A stretch of DNA of 64,000 bases from Planctomycetaceae bacterium (GTDB taxonomy: Bacteria > Planctomycetota > Planctomycetia > Planctomycetales > Planctomycetaceae): contig JAWKUA010000010.1 in NCBI GenBank assembly GCA_041398785.1, forward strand, positions 1-64,000. Reading direction: 5' to 3'. Position numbers and translations under genes: made by a program. Of the stretch, positions 55,515 through 64,000 are shown piece by piece; the first letter of the stretch is position 1; every line of letters begins with the position of its first letter. The notes beneath the pieces are model-generated. The model ran no database searches. It was not told where the DNA came from and was given only the letters and a program-made list of their open reading frames with translations.

Positions 55515-56243
55515 ATGCTTTCCGTCGTCATACCTGCACATAACGAAGCAGAAAACCTCCCGCCCCTGATCGCCGAAGTCAGCGGGGCATTGGATGGTGT
55601 GATCTCCTATGAACTGATCGTCGTCGACGATGGCAGTTCCGATGAGACTTTGCAGCGGCTGAGTGAACTTGCACGTCAAATGCCGACTCTGCGCGTTGTC
55701 CGGCACCGCAACTGTTGCGGTCAAAGCACATCCCTGATGACCGGAATCGACGCGGCCACGAAGGCATGGATCGCAACGCTGGACGGAGACGGGCAGAACG
55801 ATCCCAAAGATCTTTGCCAGATGATGGAAACAGCACGAAATTCAGCGACACCGAACGTTATGGTGATTGGCCATCGTCAGAAACGGAAGGACTCTGCCTG
55901 GCGGCTGTTCTGCTCGCGCGTGGCCAACGGTGTCCGGAGCTTCCTGCTGAAGGATGAGACTCCCGACAGTGGCTGCGGAATTAAATTGTTCCCCAGGGAG
56001 GCGTTTCTGAAGTTTCCGCGCTTCGATCACATGCACCGATTCATGCCGGCTCTGATGCGGCGAGTCGGCGGCGATGTGATCTCGTTTCCCGTGAACCATC
56101 GTCCGCGTCAGTCGGGCAGTTCGCACTACGGCACAATGGGACGTCTGTTCGCCGGGATCATCGACCTGGCAGGAGTATCATGGCTGATGCTTCGAACACG
56201 GCGTCCGCAACTGGAAGGGAATCCGCAGAGAGATGACGAGTGA
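55515..56243 (+). CDS. Family 2 glycosyltransferase (ArnC/DPM1-like)
   Basis: 242 residues from ATG 55515. Marks are MLSVVIPAHNEAENLPPLI and LIVVDDGSSDET with the DXD-type stretch TLDGDGQNDP (90-96), then DSGCGIKLFPREAFLKFP and FPVNHRPRQSGSSHYG, as in dolichol-phosphate mannosyl and undecaprenyl-phosphate sugar transferases. It probably loads a sugar on a polyprenyl phosphate on the cytoplasmic face. There is no transmembrane pair at the C-terminus, only one hydrophobic stretch (LFAGIIDLAGVSWLML). The next gene (LAB_N) overlaps it by 11 bp, and an ArnT-like transferase follows. Together they would make and transfer a lipid-linked sugar to an outer-membrane lipid. Confidence 0.85.
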   Translation: MLSVVIPAHNEAENLPPLIAEVSGALDGVISYELIVVDDGSSDETLQRLSELARQMPTLRVVRHRNCCGQSTSLMTGIDAATKAWIATLDGDGQNDPKDLCQMMETARNSATPNVMVIGHRQKRKDSAWRLFCSRVANGVRSFLLKDETPDSGCGIKLFPREAFLKFPRFDHMHRFMPALMRRVGGDVISFPVNHRPRQSGSSHYGTMGRLFAGIIDLAGVSWLMLRTRRPQLEGNPQRDDE

Positions 56244-56595
56244 AAACTTCTGGATCGGGTTCGGCCTGACGGGACAGTGTCTGTTCACGGCCCGGTTTCT
56301 GGTGCAGTGGCTTTCCAGCGAACGTCAGGGGAAAAGCGTCATTCCGATGGCGTTCTGGTACCTGAGCGTGTCCGGAGGAATGGTGCTGTTCATCTACGCG
56401 CTGTACCGCGCGGATCCGGTGTTTATCATCGGACAGTCCACCGGCCTTTTTATCTACCTGCGCAACATTCATCTGGTGCTGCGATCGCGGCAGCGGGAAC
56501 GTTCCGAAGCCGAAGCCGCGCCGGTAACTCTCAGGTTTCCGCTTGCCGCTCAGGCGAGTGAACAGCAGACGCAGTCGCGTCGCGGTGCGGCATGA
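56233..56595 (+). CDS. LAB_N-domain membrane protein (lipid-A-disaccharide synthase N-terminal-like)
   Basis: 120 residues. The domain reads FWIGFGLTGQCLFTARFLVQ, WLSSERQGKSVIPMAFWYLS and VFIIGQSTGLFIYLRNIHLV, the LAB_N (PQ-loop-like) fold found at the start of some LpxB proteins or alone beside GT2 genes. It has three hydrophobic helices. It overlaps the GT2 gene by 11 bp and the ArnT-like gene by 4 bp, so expression is coupled. A role in moving or presenting the lipid-linked sugar is suggested by context only. Confidence 0.85.
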   Translation: MTSENFWIGFGLTGQCLFTARFLVQWLSSERQGKSVIPMAFWYLSVSGGMVLFIYALYRADPVFIIGQSTGLFIYLRNIHLVLRSRQRERSEAEAAPVTLRFPLAAQASEQQTQSRRGAA

Positions 56596-58348
56596 AGACG
56601 GCTGGCGAATTGTTCCGGCACAGCAGCCTGTCCGTGGCGTGCATGCTGCTGCTGTCGCTGACCACCGTCTGGTTTCGTCCGCTGATTCCGGTCGACGAAA
56701 CACGCTATCTGGCGGTTGCATGGGAAATGCATGACAGCGGCGATTTTCTGGTGTCTCACCTGAACGGCGAAACGTACGCTCACAAGCCTCCACTGCTGTT
56801 CTGGCTGATCAACCTTGTCTGGAGTGTCACCGGTCCTGTGGAGTTCTGGGGCCGCCTGGTTGCTCCCGCGTTCTCCGCGATCAGCCTGGTGCTGACAGTC
56901 GTCATCGCTCGGCGACTCTGGCCGGATCGGCCGGAAATCGCAACGGTAGCGCCGCTGCTGCAATGCACCCTGATGCTGTGGATGGTGTATTCGCCAACCA
57001 CCATGTTCGATTCGCTGCTGACCGTCTTCGCACAGATCGCGATTCTGGGTGTGCTGCGGCTTGACGGTGGAAAATCAGTATCCGGTGTTCTGCTCACGGG
57101 AGCAGGGATCGGCCTGGGAATTCTCTCCAAGGGCCCCGTTGTTCTTGTCCACGTCCTTCCGGTTGCGGTGTCTGCCTTCCTGTGGTCGAGCACTGCGCGA
57201 CACCGCTCACTTCGCTGGTGCGTCGCGATCGCGGCTTCGATCGTACTGGGCGGCTTGATTGCTCTGGCGTGGGCAATTCCATCGGCGGTTCGCGGTGGTC
57301 CGGCCTACGCCGACGAACTGTTGTGGGGACAGACCGCCGGTCGCGTGGTGGAATCGTTCGCTCACCGGCACGCCTGGTGGTGGTACCTGCCGGTCCTGGT
57401 TCCGTCGTTGCTGCCGTGGCTGCTGCTGCCGAGTTTCTGGAGCGGCTGTCGGCAACTGAGACGTTCTTCCGCGACTGTCTTCTGCGCGATCTGGTGGCTG
57501 GGAACTCTCGCGATTCTCAGTCTGGTCAGCGGGAAGCAGCCGCATTACCTGCTGCCATCGATTCCGGGAGCGACATTGTTGATGGCCGCTGCAATCACCA
57601 GCGTCCCGTTGATAACGCGGCGGGATCTGCGCTCGTCGCCGGCGGAACCATATTGTGCGGAATCGTGCCGCTTGTTCTGAATCTTGTTCCGGCGCTGGAA
57701 GGACTGTATCTGAGTCACATCGTTTCCAACTGGATCGTGATTCCATTCAGCGCCTGCGGAGCCGTGCTGCTGTTTTCGCATCAACAGACAACGGTTGCGG
57801 CCGTCCGGCGAGTCGCTGCGTCCGCGGCGGTATTCTTCGCGATATTGGTCGCCGGACTGTCGTCGCGATTCTGGGTTCATTTCGATCTGACACCGATGGC
57901 GAATCACGTCCGCGAACTGATGGAGCAGGATATTCCGGTTGCATGGTATGGCGGTTACCAGGGTCGTCTGCATTTTCTCGGACGTCTGCATCATCCGCTG
58001 GCTGAGGTTACCTCGGCTGATGAACTGGCGGACTGGCTGGACGCCAACCCGAATGGTCGAGTCGTGTTTCGGGCGATTCGAAGCGTGGAAGCAATCGATG
58101 TCCCATTGCCGCTGACCGACGATGCTCAGCGATCGCTGGTCAATGCCCTGAACTCACGGTCCGGACTGTGCGACCGGTACAGGGTTTCTGGTATCGACAC
58201 TGCTCAGGAAATCCACCGGGGTCTTCCGCTGAACCTGCTGACGCTGCTGCGCTTCGATCGCAGAACCGAAACGGCGGTAACCGCGGAACCGCCAACGACC
58301 GGCAGCGTTCGCGATGAACCTCGCACCGCTTCGATCCGGCGCGAATGA
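56592..58348 (+). pseudogene. ArnT-like (PMT-type) glycosyltransferase with one frameshift
   Basis: The first frame (56592-57680) holds the ArnT/PMT-type start VDETRYLAVAWEMHDSGDFL, HLNGETYAHKPPLLFWLIN and the long chain of helices, then KQPHYLLPSIPGATLLMAAA, and goes out of register after about 57605. The rest continues in the frame ending at 58348 (NAAGSALVAGGTILCGIVPL ... SRFWVHFDLTPMANHVRELM). One missing base between about 57600 and 57625 explains both. Repaired length is about 585, normal for ArnT (L-Ara4N transferase to lipid A) or related undecaprenyl-phosphate sugar transferases. The acceptor and sugar here are unknown. It completes the GT2-LAB_N-ArnT operon. Confidence 0.78.
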
Positions 58349-58600
58349 TGTTCGTTTGTCAAACGGGTCGGCTTCCCGCTCCTGACGGAGTCAGGCAACG
58401 GTCATGAGCCGTGCCCGTGGCTTCCGGTTTCCGCCGTTGAACTCGCTGCCGCAGCAGGCGCGAATTGAAACTCGCCGGGCACGCGGTAGTCTCCGTTGGT
58501 TCTGCTTGGCCTTCGTCGCCGTACGAAGTATCCGTCGGCGATGACCAGTGTCAGTGAACCATGTCTGCGTTCCCGCGCATCTGCTGCAAGGTCCGGTTCG

Positions 58601-60259
58601 ATGATTGCCGATATCTTTCGTTGCTCTTTGGCCGTTCTGGTGCTGTCGGTCATGTCCGTATCTGCGTCCGCACAGGAGGTTCACGACGTCGTCATTTACG
58701 GTGGCACCGCTTCCGGTATCGCAGCCGCCGTACAGGTGAAGCGGATGGGTGGCAGCGTAATCGTGATTGAACCGACCAGTCGCGTCGGCGGGCTGACGAC
58801 AGGGGGACTCGGACAAACGGACATCGGCAACAAAGCGGCCATCGGCGGGATATCGCGTGAGTTCTACCAGCGAGTTCGGCGCTACTATCAGGACCCGGCC
58901 AACTGGAGGTGGCAGACGCCGGAGCAATATCGCAGCGAAGGCCAAAGCCGGACGTCATCCGACGAAGATACGATGTGGACGTTCGAACCGTCGGCAGCGC
59001 TGACGGTCCTTCACGGTCTGCTGTCTGAACATGAGATCTCCGTTGTTTACAACAGCAGACTTGCCCGCGACGGCAGCGGTGTGACAATCGACGACGGGCG
59101 CATTGTCTCAATTCAGATGGAAAACGGTCAGCGGTATCGCGGTCGAGTCTTCATCGACGCCACTTACGAAGGTGACCTGATGGCCGCGGCCGGCGTCAGC
59201 TACACCGTCGGACGGGAGTCAAATGCGACCTACAACGAAACGCTGAACGGTGTGCAGACTCAGCGTGCCGTACATCATCAATTCGTGGAAGGCGTCGATC
59301 CGTATGTGACGCCCGGAGATCCGGCCAGCGGCCTGGTCGCGGGAATCCACGGCAACGGCCCGGGGATCGAAGGGACCGAGGATCGTCGAGTGCAGGCATA
59401 CTGTTTTCGAATGTGCCTGACCGATCACCCGGACAATCGGCTGCCATTTGTCAGGCCGGACAACTACGACGAACGGCAGTTCGAATTGCTGTTCCGGAAT
59501 TTTGAAGCCGGCTTCCACGAAATTCCGTGGCACAACGCCGCGATGCCCAACCGCAAGACGGACGTCAACAACAACCACGGATTCAGCACCGACTTTATCG
59601 GCGAAAGCGACGCCTACCCGGAAGCGTCCTACGAAGAACGCAAACGCATCGTGTCCCGGTATCGGAACTACCAGCAGGCGCTAATGTGGACACTGGCGAA
59701 CCATCCTCGCACGCCGGAGTTTGTCCGCAGTGAGGTTTCCCGTTGGGGACCGTGCCGGGATGAGTTTGAACGGCCTGACGGCTGGCAACAGCAGTTGTAT
59801 ATCCGCGAAGCCCGCCGCATGGTGGGTCAGTATGTGATGACTCAGCATAACTGCCAGGGGACCCAGGTCGCCGCGAAACCGGTGGCGCTGGCCGCTTACA
59901 CGATGGACTCGCACAACGTGCAGCGGTACGTCGACGAGGATGGCGACGTTCGCAATGAAGGTGATGTGCAGGTCGGCGGCTTTTCGCCATATCCGATCGA
60001 CTACGGCGCGCTCGTACCAAAGCCTTCAGAATGCCGCAACCTGCTGGTGCCCGTGTGCCTCAGCGCGTCGCACATCGCGTTTGGTTCGATTCGGATGGAA
60101 CCGGTGTTTATGGTGCTTGGCCAGTCTGCCGCAACGGCCGCCGTGCAGTCCATCCGCCAGAACGTGTCTGTTCAGGACGTTGACTACCAGGAATTTCGGA
60201 ATCGCCTGTTGCAGGATCGGCAGGTGCTGGCGTGGCCCGCCGCCGACGGGGACAACTGA
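58601..60259 (+). CDS. Exported FAD-dependent oxidoreductase
   Basis: 552 residues from ATG 58601, which starts a signal peptide (MIADIFRCSLAVLVLSVMSV, cleavage after SASA). The FAD site is VVIYGGTASGIAAAVQVKRMG with E57 at the end of the second strand (VIVIEP), then TSRVGGLTTGGLGQTDIGN. This is the FAD_oxidored-type family common in planctomycetes. The RGRVFIDATYEGDLMAAAG and HNCQGTQVAAKPVALAAYT stretches and the C-terminal MEPVFMVLGQSAATAAVQSI are typical. The substrate is unknown; exported members may act on sugars or sugar acids. An unusual feature is export of an FAD enzyme by a Sec-type signal. Single gene, convergent with the HTH gene. Confidence 0.85.
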   Translation: MIADIFRCSLAVLVLSVMSVSASAQEVHDVVIYGGTASGIAAAVQVKRMGGSVIVIEPTSRVGGLTTGGLGQTDIGNKAAIGGISREFYQRVRRYYQDPANWRWQTPEQYRSEGQSRTSSDEDTMWTFEPSAALTVLHGLLSEHEISVVYNSRLARDGSGVTIDDGRIVSIQMENGQRYRGRVFIDATYEGDLMAAAGVSYTVGRESNATYNETLNGVQTQRAVHHQFVEGVDPYVTPGDPASGLVAGIHGNGPGIEGTEDRRVQAYCFRMCLTDHPDNRLPFVRPDNYDERQFELLFRNFEAGFHEIPWHNAAMPNRKTDVNNNHGFSTDFIGESDAYPEASYEERKRIVSRYRNYQQALMWTLANHPRTPEFVRSEVSRWGPCRDEFERPDGWQQQLYIREARRMVGQYVMTQHNCQGTQVAAKPVALAAYTMDSHNVQRYVDEDGDVRNEGDVQVGGFSPYPIDYGALVPKPSECRNLLVPVCLSASHIAFGSIRMEPVFMVLGQSAATAAVQSIRQNVSVQDVDYQEFRNRLLQDRQVLAWPAADGDN

Positions 60260-60281
60260 CGGCACCCCAATCGCATCGTGC

Positions 60282-60307
60282 GCGGGCGGCGACACCTCGC
60301 CGCCCGC
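60282..60307. terminator. Bidirectional hairpin between convergent genes
   Basis: gcgggcggcg (60282-60291) pairs with cgccgcccgc (60298-60307) around acacct. It lies between the stops at 60259 (plus) and 60327 (minus). No T-tract is seen. Confidence 0.7.
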
Positions 60308-60326
60308 AGAGCAGGCTGCTTCGGGA

Positions 60327-62183
60327 TCAGAACAGGCCGCCCAGAATGCTCAGCAGCCAGGATTCGCTCTTGCCGGGCTGCGTCCACAGCCACATTGTGC
60401 GAACCAGTTCGATACCGACAAACGCGCTGATGGCGGAAAAGACTGCGGCAAAGGTCACGGCCGTCGTCCATCCGGTTCCCCACGGAGCATCGGTGACCAT
60501 GCGGGCTCCGGCCGGAGCCGCAAAGCCGTCGACCTGACTTTCGCCGGCTTCGAAGTCTTCATCCGCCTCATCTTCGGCGTCCCAGACGTCGTCGAGTTCT
60601 TCTTCGAAGTCCTCATCGTCGAACTCTTCGTCGGTGCCGTATTCGTCTTCGACAGCGGCTTCGTGCGATCCCGTGCCCTCGTCGTCGAACATCAGCACAC
60701 TGGTGTCCGTACCCGTGTCATCGTCGTCGCGGTCCAGTCCGGCCAGTTCGAAGTCGCTGTCTTCGCCTTCGGGCTGCGGAATTTCCATGTGTGTGGTCGT
60801 GCCGCCGCGGGAATCCGCAAGCGCCTTTCCGGCACCGGCCACCGCAGTCATCGGCATGGTGCTGCCCATGTCCGCTTCGTCCAGCGTCAAGCCGCTGTCA
60901 TCGTCGAACAGGGCAATTCCGCTGTCGGCGGCTTCCAGGGTAATTCCACTATCGCCGGCGTCCAGAGTAATCCCGCTGTCGTCGGCGAACCCCGTCCCGC
61001 TGTCCAGGCTTTCCAGCGAAATCCCGGAATCGTCAGCTTCCAGGCTGATCCCGCTGTCGTCAATTTCCAGGGAAATGCCGCTGTCGTCGGAATCACCGGA
61101 AGCGGCGACTGATGACAACGTGATGCCGCTGTCGTCTTCTTCGTCCCTGCCGGAATCGATCAGTTTCAGATCGCTGTCTTCCGGCAGCGCGATGCCAGGG
61201 TCCGTTCCCGCAGTTTCATCTTCGGCCGCTTCCACCAGGCGAATGTCACTGTCCGTTCGATCGACACCAAGCTTGACGTCGCTGTCGCTGTCATCGGACA
61301 GAACATTGGAATCGGGTTTCGCCAGATTGATTTCGCTGTCCGAACCCAGATCGCCCAGCAGATCCGGCGACGATCCGGGCGACAGTCGCACGTCGCTGTC
61401 AGAATCGGTCAGCAGGACATCGCTGTCGCTGTCTTCTTCGGTCTCAACATCCAGCTTCACATCGCTGTCGCTGTCGCTGAGCGACAGATTGGAATCCGCC
61501 GGAATCGGCATTTCTCCGCTGTCCGGGCCAAGGTCAGCGAACAGATCGACGGAGGAACCTTTGGTTTTCGAATCGCTGTCCATCAGCAGAATATCGCTGT
61601 CGGAGTCATCGTCCGCGCCGGCCGTGAGTTCCTCCAGATCGATTTCCGCGTCTGTCCTGATTCCTCCCTTACCGGGAATCGTATCGCCGGACAGAAGGTC
61701 GAAGTCTGCTTCCGTTCCCGCACCGACCAGGCTGACGTCGCTGTCGGAATCAGACTGTCGGCCCCCGCCGGATTCCAGAACACTGCCAGAATCCATCGTG
61801 TCCCGACCTTCCAGGTTCGGACCGGAATCGCCGGACAATTGCACGTCACTGTCGGAGTCAGAGGCTTTCGATTCCTCTTCATCATCAAACAGTGTTTCGT
61901 CAAAGAACAGCCGCACGTCGCTGTCGGACGCGCTGAGGTCAACCTTGCCTTCGTCGTCCAGGACCGAATCCTCATCCTTGTCGGCTGACATGATGGGAAT
62001 ATCAGGAGACGAGTCCGCCTGCTGGCTGCGAACAAATTCCTCGACATCCTGCTCACGAAACTTCCAGCTTCCGCGATCCGCAAACCCGCGAATCTCACCT
62101 TCCTCCCGCAGACGAAGCAGTCGTTCCTTTGTAGCGCCGATACGTTCCGCAGCTTCATCAAGACTGAGATATTTCTTGGCCAT
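60327..62183 (-). CDS. HTH-domain protein with long Ser-Asp repeat region and C-terminal membrane anchor
   Basis: 618 residues from ATG 62183. Residues 1-55 (KYLSLDEAAERIGATKERLL, GFADRGSWKFREQDVEEF) are a helix-turn-helix of the excisionase/MerR type. About 500 residues of low complexity follow, with repeated DSDSDV, DSDVRL and DDSGISLE units, strongly acidic and probably unfolded. Near the end lie a basic-free linker and a hydrophobic helix (TTAVTFAAVFSAISAFVGIE at about 573-592), then a short polar part and a second hydrophobic stretch at the C-terminus. The layout is a DNA-binding head tethered to the membrane by an unstructured acidic chain. No function is known; the type recurs in planctomycetes. 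Confidence 0.75.
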   Translation of the reverse strand: MAKKYLSLDEAAERIGATKERLLRLREEGEIRGFADRGSWKFREQDVEEFVRSQQADSSPDIPIMSADKDEDSVLDDEGKVDLSASDSDVRLFFDETLFDDEEESKASDSDSDVQLSGDSGPNLEGRDTMDSGSVLESGGGRQSDSDSDVSLVGAGTEADFDLLSGDTIPGKGGIRTDAEIDLEELTAGADDDSDSDILLMDSDSKTKGSSVDLFADLGPDSGEMPIPADSNLSLSDSDSDVKLDVETEEDSDSDVLLTDSDSDVRLSPGSSPDLLGDLGSDSEINLAKPDSNVLSDDSDSDVKLGVDRTDSDIRLVEAAEDETAGTDPGIALPEDSDLKLIDSGRDEEDDSGITLSSVAASGDSDDSGISLEIDDSGISLEADDSGISLESLDSGTGFADDSGITLDAGDSGITLEAADSGIALFDDDSGLTLDEADMGSTMPMTAVAGAGKALADSRGGTTTHMEIPQPEGEDSDFELAGLDRDDDDTGTDTSVLMFDDEGTGSHEAAVEDEYGTDEEFDDEDFEEELDDVWDAEDEADEDFEAGESQVDGFAAPAGARMVTDAPWGTGWTTAVTFAAVFSAISAFVGIELVRTMWLWTQPGKSESWLLSILGGLF

Positions 62184-62954
62184 TCGTCGCAGACTCCTGT
62201 CGGAAAGTCGGTCTTAGCAGTGGGAAGCGTGCAGCGGCATCCGAGCGGTATGTTCGAGCGGGCTCCATTCCTTCTCGCGAATTTTCAATTCCGCGGCGCA
62301 ACACTCCGGGCACTGCCCGGGACGCCGGATTTGGTAAACGACTGACTGGCGAAAAGCGGGAACTTTTACCAGATGCAGTTGCCTCTTCGATTCTAGATTC
62401 CGGCAGGGTCGATGCAAGTTCTTTGTCCGCGACGACATCCGGGTTGTCGGCATCGGCGACCCGGTCGTTCGAATGCGGTCAGGTACCTCGTCACAGAGCG
62501 GGGAATTCTCATACCCCTGCGACCTGCACAACCGTCAAAGTCCGATTCGCCCGCACGCAGACGCCGACCGGCTGCGCCAAAAATCGCATACCCGCCTTTC
62601 GTTCGTCGACCACCGGACGCCGGTGCCTGCATGGAATCCCCACTGTCCGGTACCGGAACGACAAGATCCAGTGCTGTAATCGGACCAACACGCCCGATCG
62701 GCAAGCTGCCGACGGCGTGAATGGTGATTTTCACGGACTTCCGGGAATCACCGGCGGCGCGCCGGGAGTTCTCGCTCGATCTGCGATTCGGAAGCTGGCG
62801 GAATTTGCCGTCGGCAATCACTGCCTGATCCGCGGTCAGATACCGGATCACAGGTTCAAAGGCCGAACATCGATTCGTTGCGGATCGCTGGCGGGACGGT
62901 GTCTCACCATCCGCGGCGCAAATTCATCAGGACTCGCACCCGGCGAGGATGCGC
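62184..62954. other. Intergenic region between pckA and the HTH gene
   Basis: 771 bases, both neighbours on the minus strand. It should hold the HTH-gene promoter and the end of the pckA transcript. A short perfect palindrome, ccgggcactgcccgg, lies at about 62307-62322. Frames here (62393-62851 minus, 62412-62720 plus) have no family features, and I do not call them. Confidence 0.4.
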
Positions 62955-64000
62955 TCATCCCTGTGGCCCGGCGGCGCGAATTTCCGGAGACGAATCCGCT
63001 GAATACTTCTCGAAATTCTCCCGGAATCCGGCCGCCAGCCGCCGTGCCGTGGTTTCGTAGGCTGCCTGATCGCGCCATGACAGGCGCGGCTGCAGCATCT
63101 CGTCCGGGATCCCGGCACACGAACTGATGATGTCGAACCCAAACGTTTCGTCCTTCAGGACGGCAGCACTTCGCAGGCTTCCGTCGTGGATAGCGTCGAT
63201 GATGGCCCGAGTAAACCGCAACGGCATGCGACTTCCGGTACCGTACGCTCCGCCGGACCAGCCGGTGTTGACCAGCCAAACGGATGCGTCATGTTTCCGG
63301 ATCTTCTCCGCCAGCAGGTCCGCATACCGAGCAGGATGCCAGACAAGAAACGGTCCGCCGAAGCACGGCGAAAACGTGGCCTGTGGTTCGTCGATGCCCA
63401 CTTCCGTTCCCGCGACTTTGGCCGTATAGCCGCTGATGAAATAGTACATCGCCTGTTCCGGAGTCAGGCGGCTGACGGGCGGCAGCACGCCGAACGCGTC
63501 GCACGTCAGAAAGATCACATCGGACGGATGGTCGGCGACGCAGGGAATCTTCGCGTTGGCCATAAATTCAATCGGGTAGGCTCCGCGCGTGTTCTGCGTG
63601 ATGCTGGTGTTCCCGAAATCGACGTGATGATGCCCCTTGTCATAGACCACGTTTTCCAGCACGGCTCCGAAGCGTAACGCGTCAAAGATTTCCGGTTCGG
63701 ACTCGCGAGTCAGGTAGACCGCCTTCGCATAACAGCCGCCTTCGATGTTGAAGATCCCGTCGTCGGACCAGCCGTGCTCGTCATCGCCGATCAGATAGCG
63801 ATTCGGGTCTGCGCTGAGCGTGGTCTTGCCGGTTCCAGACAGTCCGAACAGCACTGATGAACGACCGGTCTGCTTGTCGCTGGTCGCCGAACAGTGCATC
63901 GACAGAATTCCCCGGCTGGGAAGCAGGTAGTTCATGTACGTGAACACGGCCTTCTTCATTTCGCCGGCGTACTCGGTGCCCAGAATGACAACTTCGCGGC
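62955..64000 (-). CDS. pckA: Phosphoenolpyruvate carboxykinase (ATP), C-terminal part
   Basis: The 348 codons visible run off the window edge; the 5' part is missing. The frame continues to base 64000 with EVVILGTEYAGEMKKAVF. The ATP-type P-loop is FGLSGTGKTTLSADPNR, with the metal and substrate motifs IGDDEHGW, GCYAKAVYL and VFLTCDAFGVLPPVSRL-like stretches; WLVNTGWSGGAYGTGSRM lies near the end. This is the ATP-dependent enzyme (EC 4.1.1.49), which converts oxaloacetate to PEP in gluconeogenesis. The C-terminal 25 residues (NFEKYSADSSPEIRAAGPQG) are normal in length. No neighbouring gene helps the role. Confidence 0.93.
   Translation of the reverse strand, partial: REVVILGTEYAGEMKKAVFTYMNYLLPSRGILSMHCSATSDKQTGRSSVLFGLSGTGKTTLSADPNRYLIGDDEHGWSDDGIFNIEGGCYAKAVYLTRESEPEIFDALRFGAVLENVVYDKGHHHVDFGNTSITQNTRGAYPIEFMANAKIPCVADHPSDVIFLTCDAFGVLPPVSRLTPEQAMYYFISGYTAKVAGTEVGIDEPQATFSPCFGGPFLVWHPARYADLLAEKIRKHDASVWLVNTGWSGGAYGTGSRMPLRFTRAIIDAIHDGSLRSAAVLKDETFGFDIISSCAGIPDEMLQPRLSWRDQAAYETTARRLAAGFRENFEKYSADSSPEIRAAGPQG

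Noticed and set aside
60634..62217. 527-codon Ser-rich plus-strand frame
   Set aside because: The reverse of the Asp/Ser repeat region of the HTH gene, whose start and membrane helix are clear.
62393..62851. 152-codon minus-strand frame
   Set aside because: No family, Arg-rich composition typical of shadow frames.

Overview
The window looks like chromosomal DNA of a marine-type planctomycete (order Planctomycetales), judged from the sequence alone. The pointers are a GC-rich genome with loosely packed genes, and several typical planctomycete proteins: a DUF1501 protein, a large secreted cytochrome c/WD40 protein, a GYF-domain protein beside a prepilin, an ExeA-like ATPase with a very long acidic tail, a CsrA, and the gene order phoH - PgpH-type HD protein - ybeY - CorC. 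Palindromic intergenic repeats of kinds I associate with this phylum are also present. MurG and a lipid-A-type glycosylation cluster indicate peptidoglycan precursors and an LPS-bearing outer membrane.

Layout. 1-1.6 kb: start of a prepilin gene, a GYF-domain membrane protein and a broken IlvD/Edd-family dehydratase. 2.1-5.9 kb: accessory island with a P-loop ATPase overlapping a TPR protein made of near-identical 41-residue repeats (two frameshifts), then a GxxExxY gene (one frameshift) between two long palindromes, then a remnant of the TPR gene end. 5.9-9.3 kb: threonine synthase, a citrate-synthase-like protein without the two catalytic histidines, and a small lipoprotein. 9.8-12.7 kb: a sugar isomerase-like protein and a secreted TPR-like protein. 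13.3-18.5 kb: tRNA-Gly, trigger factor, two ClpP, thymidine phosphorylase and a frameshifted cytidine deaminase. 18.5-21.7 kb: four overlapping minus-strand genes (Uma2, RNase Z, a small beta-sandwich protein, a beta-helix protein). 21.7-22.5 kb: repeat block. 22.5-30.0 kb: YceH, an NhaC-type antiporter, a D-aminoacylase-like amidohydrolase, a dienelactone hydrolase and glycogen branching enzyme. 30.5-36.6 kb: ExeA-like ATPase, porin, DUF1003 protein and a small anchored protein. 37-41 kb: MurG, MoxR-like ATPase, creatininase-like protein and a DtxR/MntR-like regulator. 41-46.3 kb: CorC, YbeY, PgpH-like and PhoH genes. 46.9-52.1 kb: a polytopic membrane protein, a secreted protein, CsrA and DUF1501. 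52.1-60.3 kb: cytochrome/WD40 protein, the ArnC/LAB_N/ArnT-like operon and a secreted FAD oxidoreductase. 60.3-64 kb: a HTH-acidic-transmembrane protein and the C-terminal part of ATP-type PEP carboxykinase.

Functional threads. Protein quality control (tig-clpP-clpP), pyrimidine salvage (deoA-cdd), RNA maturation and nucleotide signalling (phoH-pgpH-ybeY), envelope building (murG, ArnC/LAB_N/ArnT) and carbon storage or gluconeogenesis (glgB, pckA, csrA) form coherent blocks. Single-base frameshifts recur in six places (about 4559, 4965, 5358, 18159, 21173 and 57610). They may be true gene decay or assembly indels. The most unusual stretch is the ATPase/TPR/GxxExxY island at 2.1-5.9 kb. No rRNA, CRISPR array, intact insertion sequence or prophage was seen.
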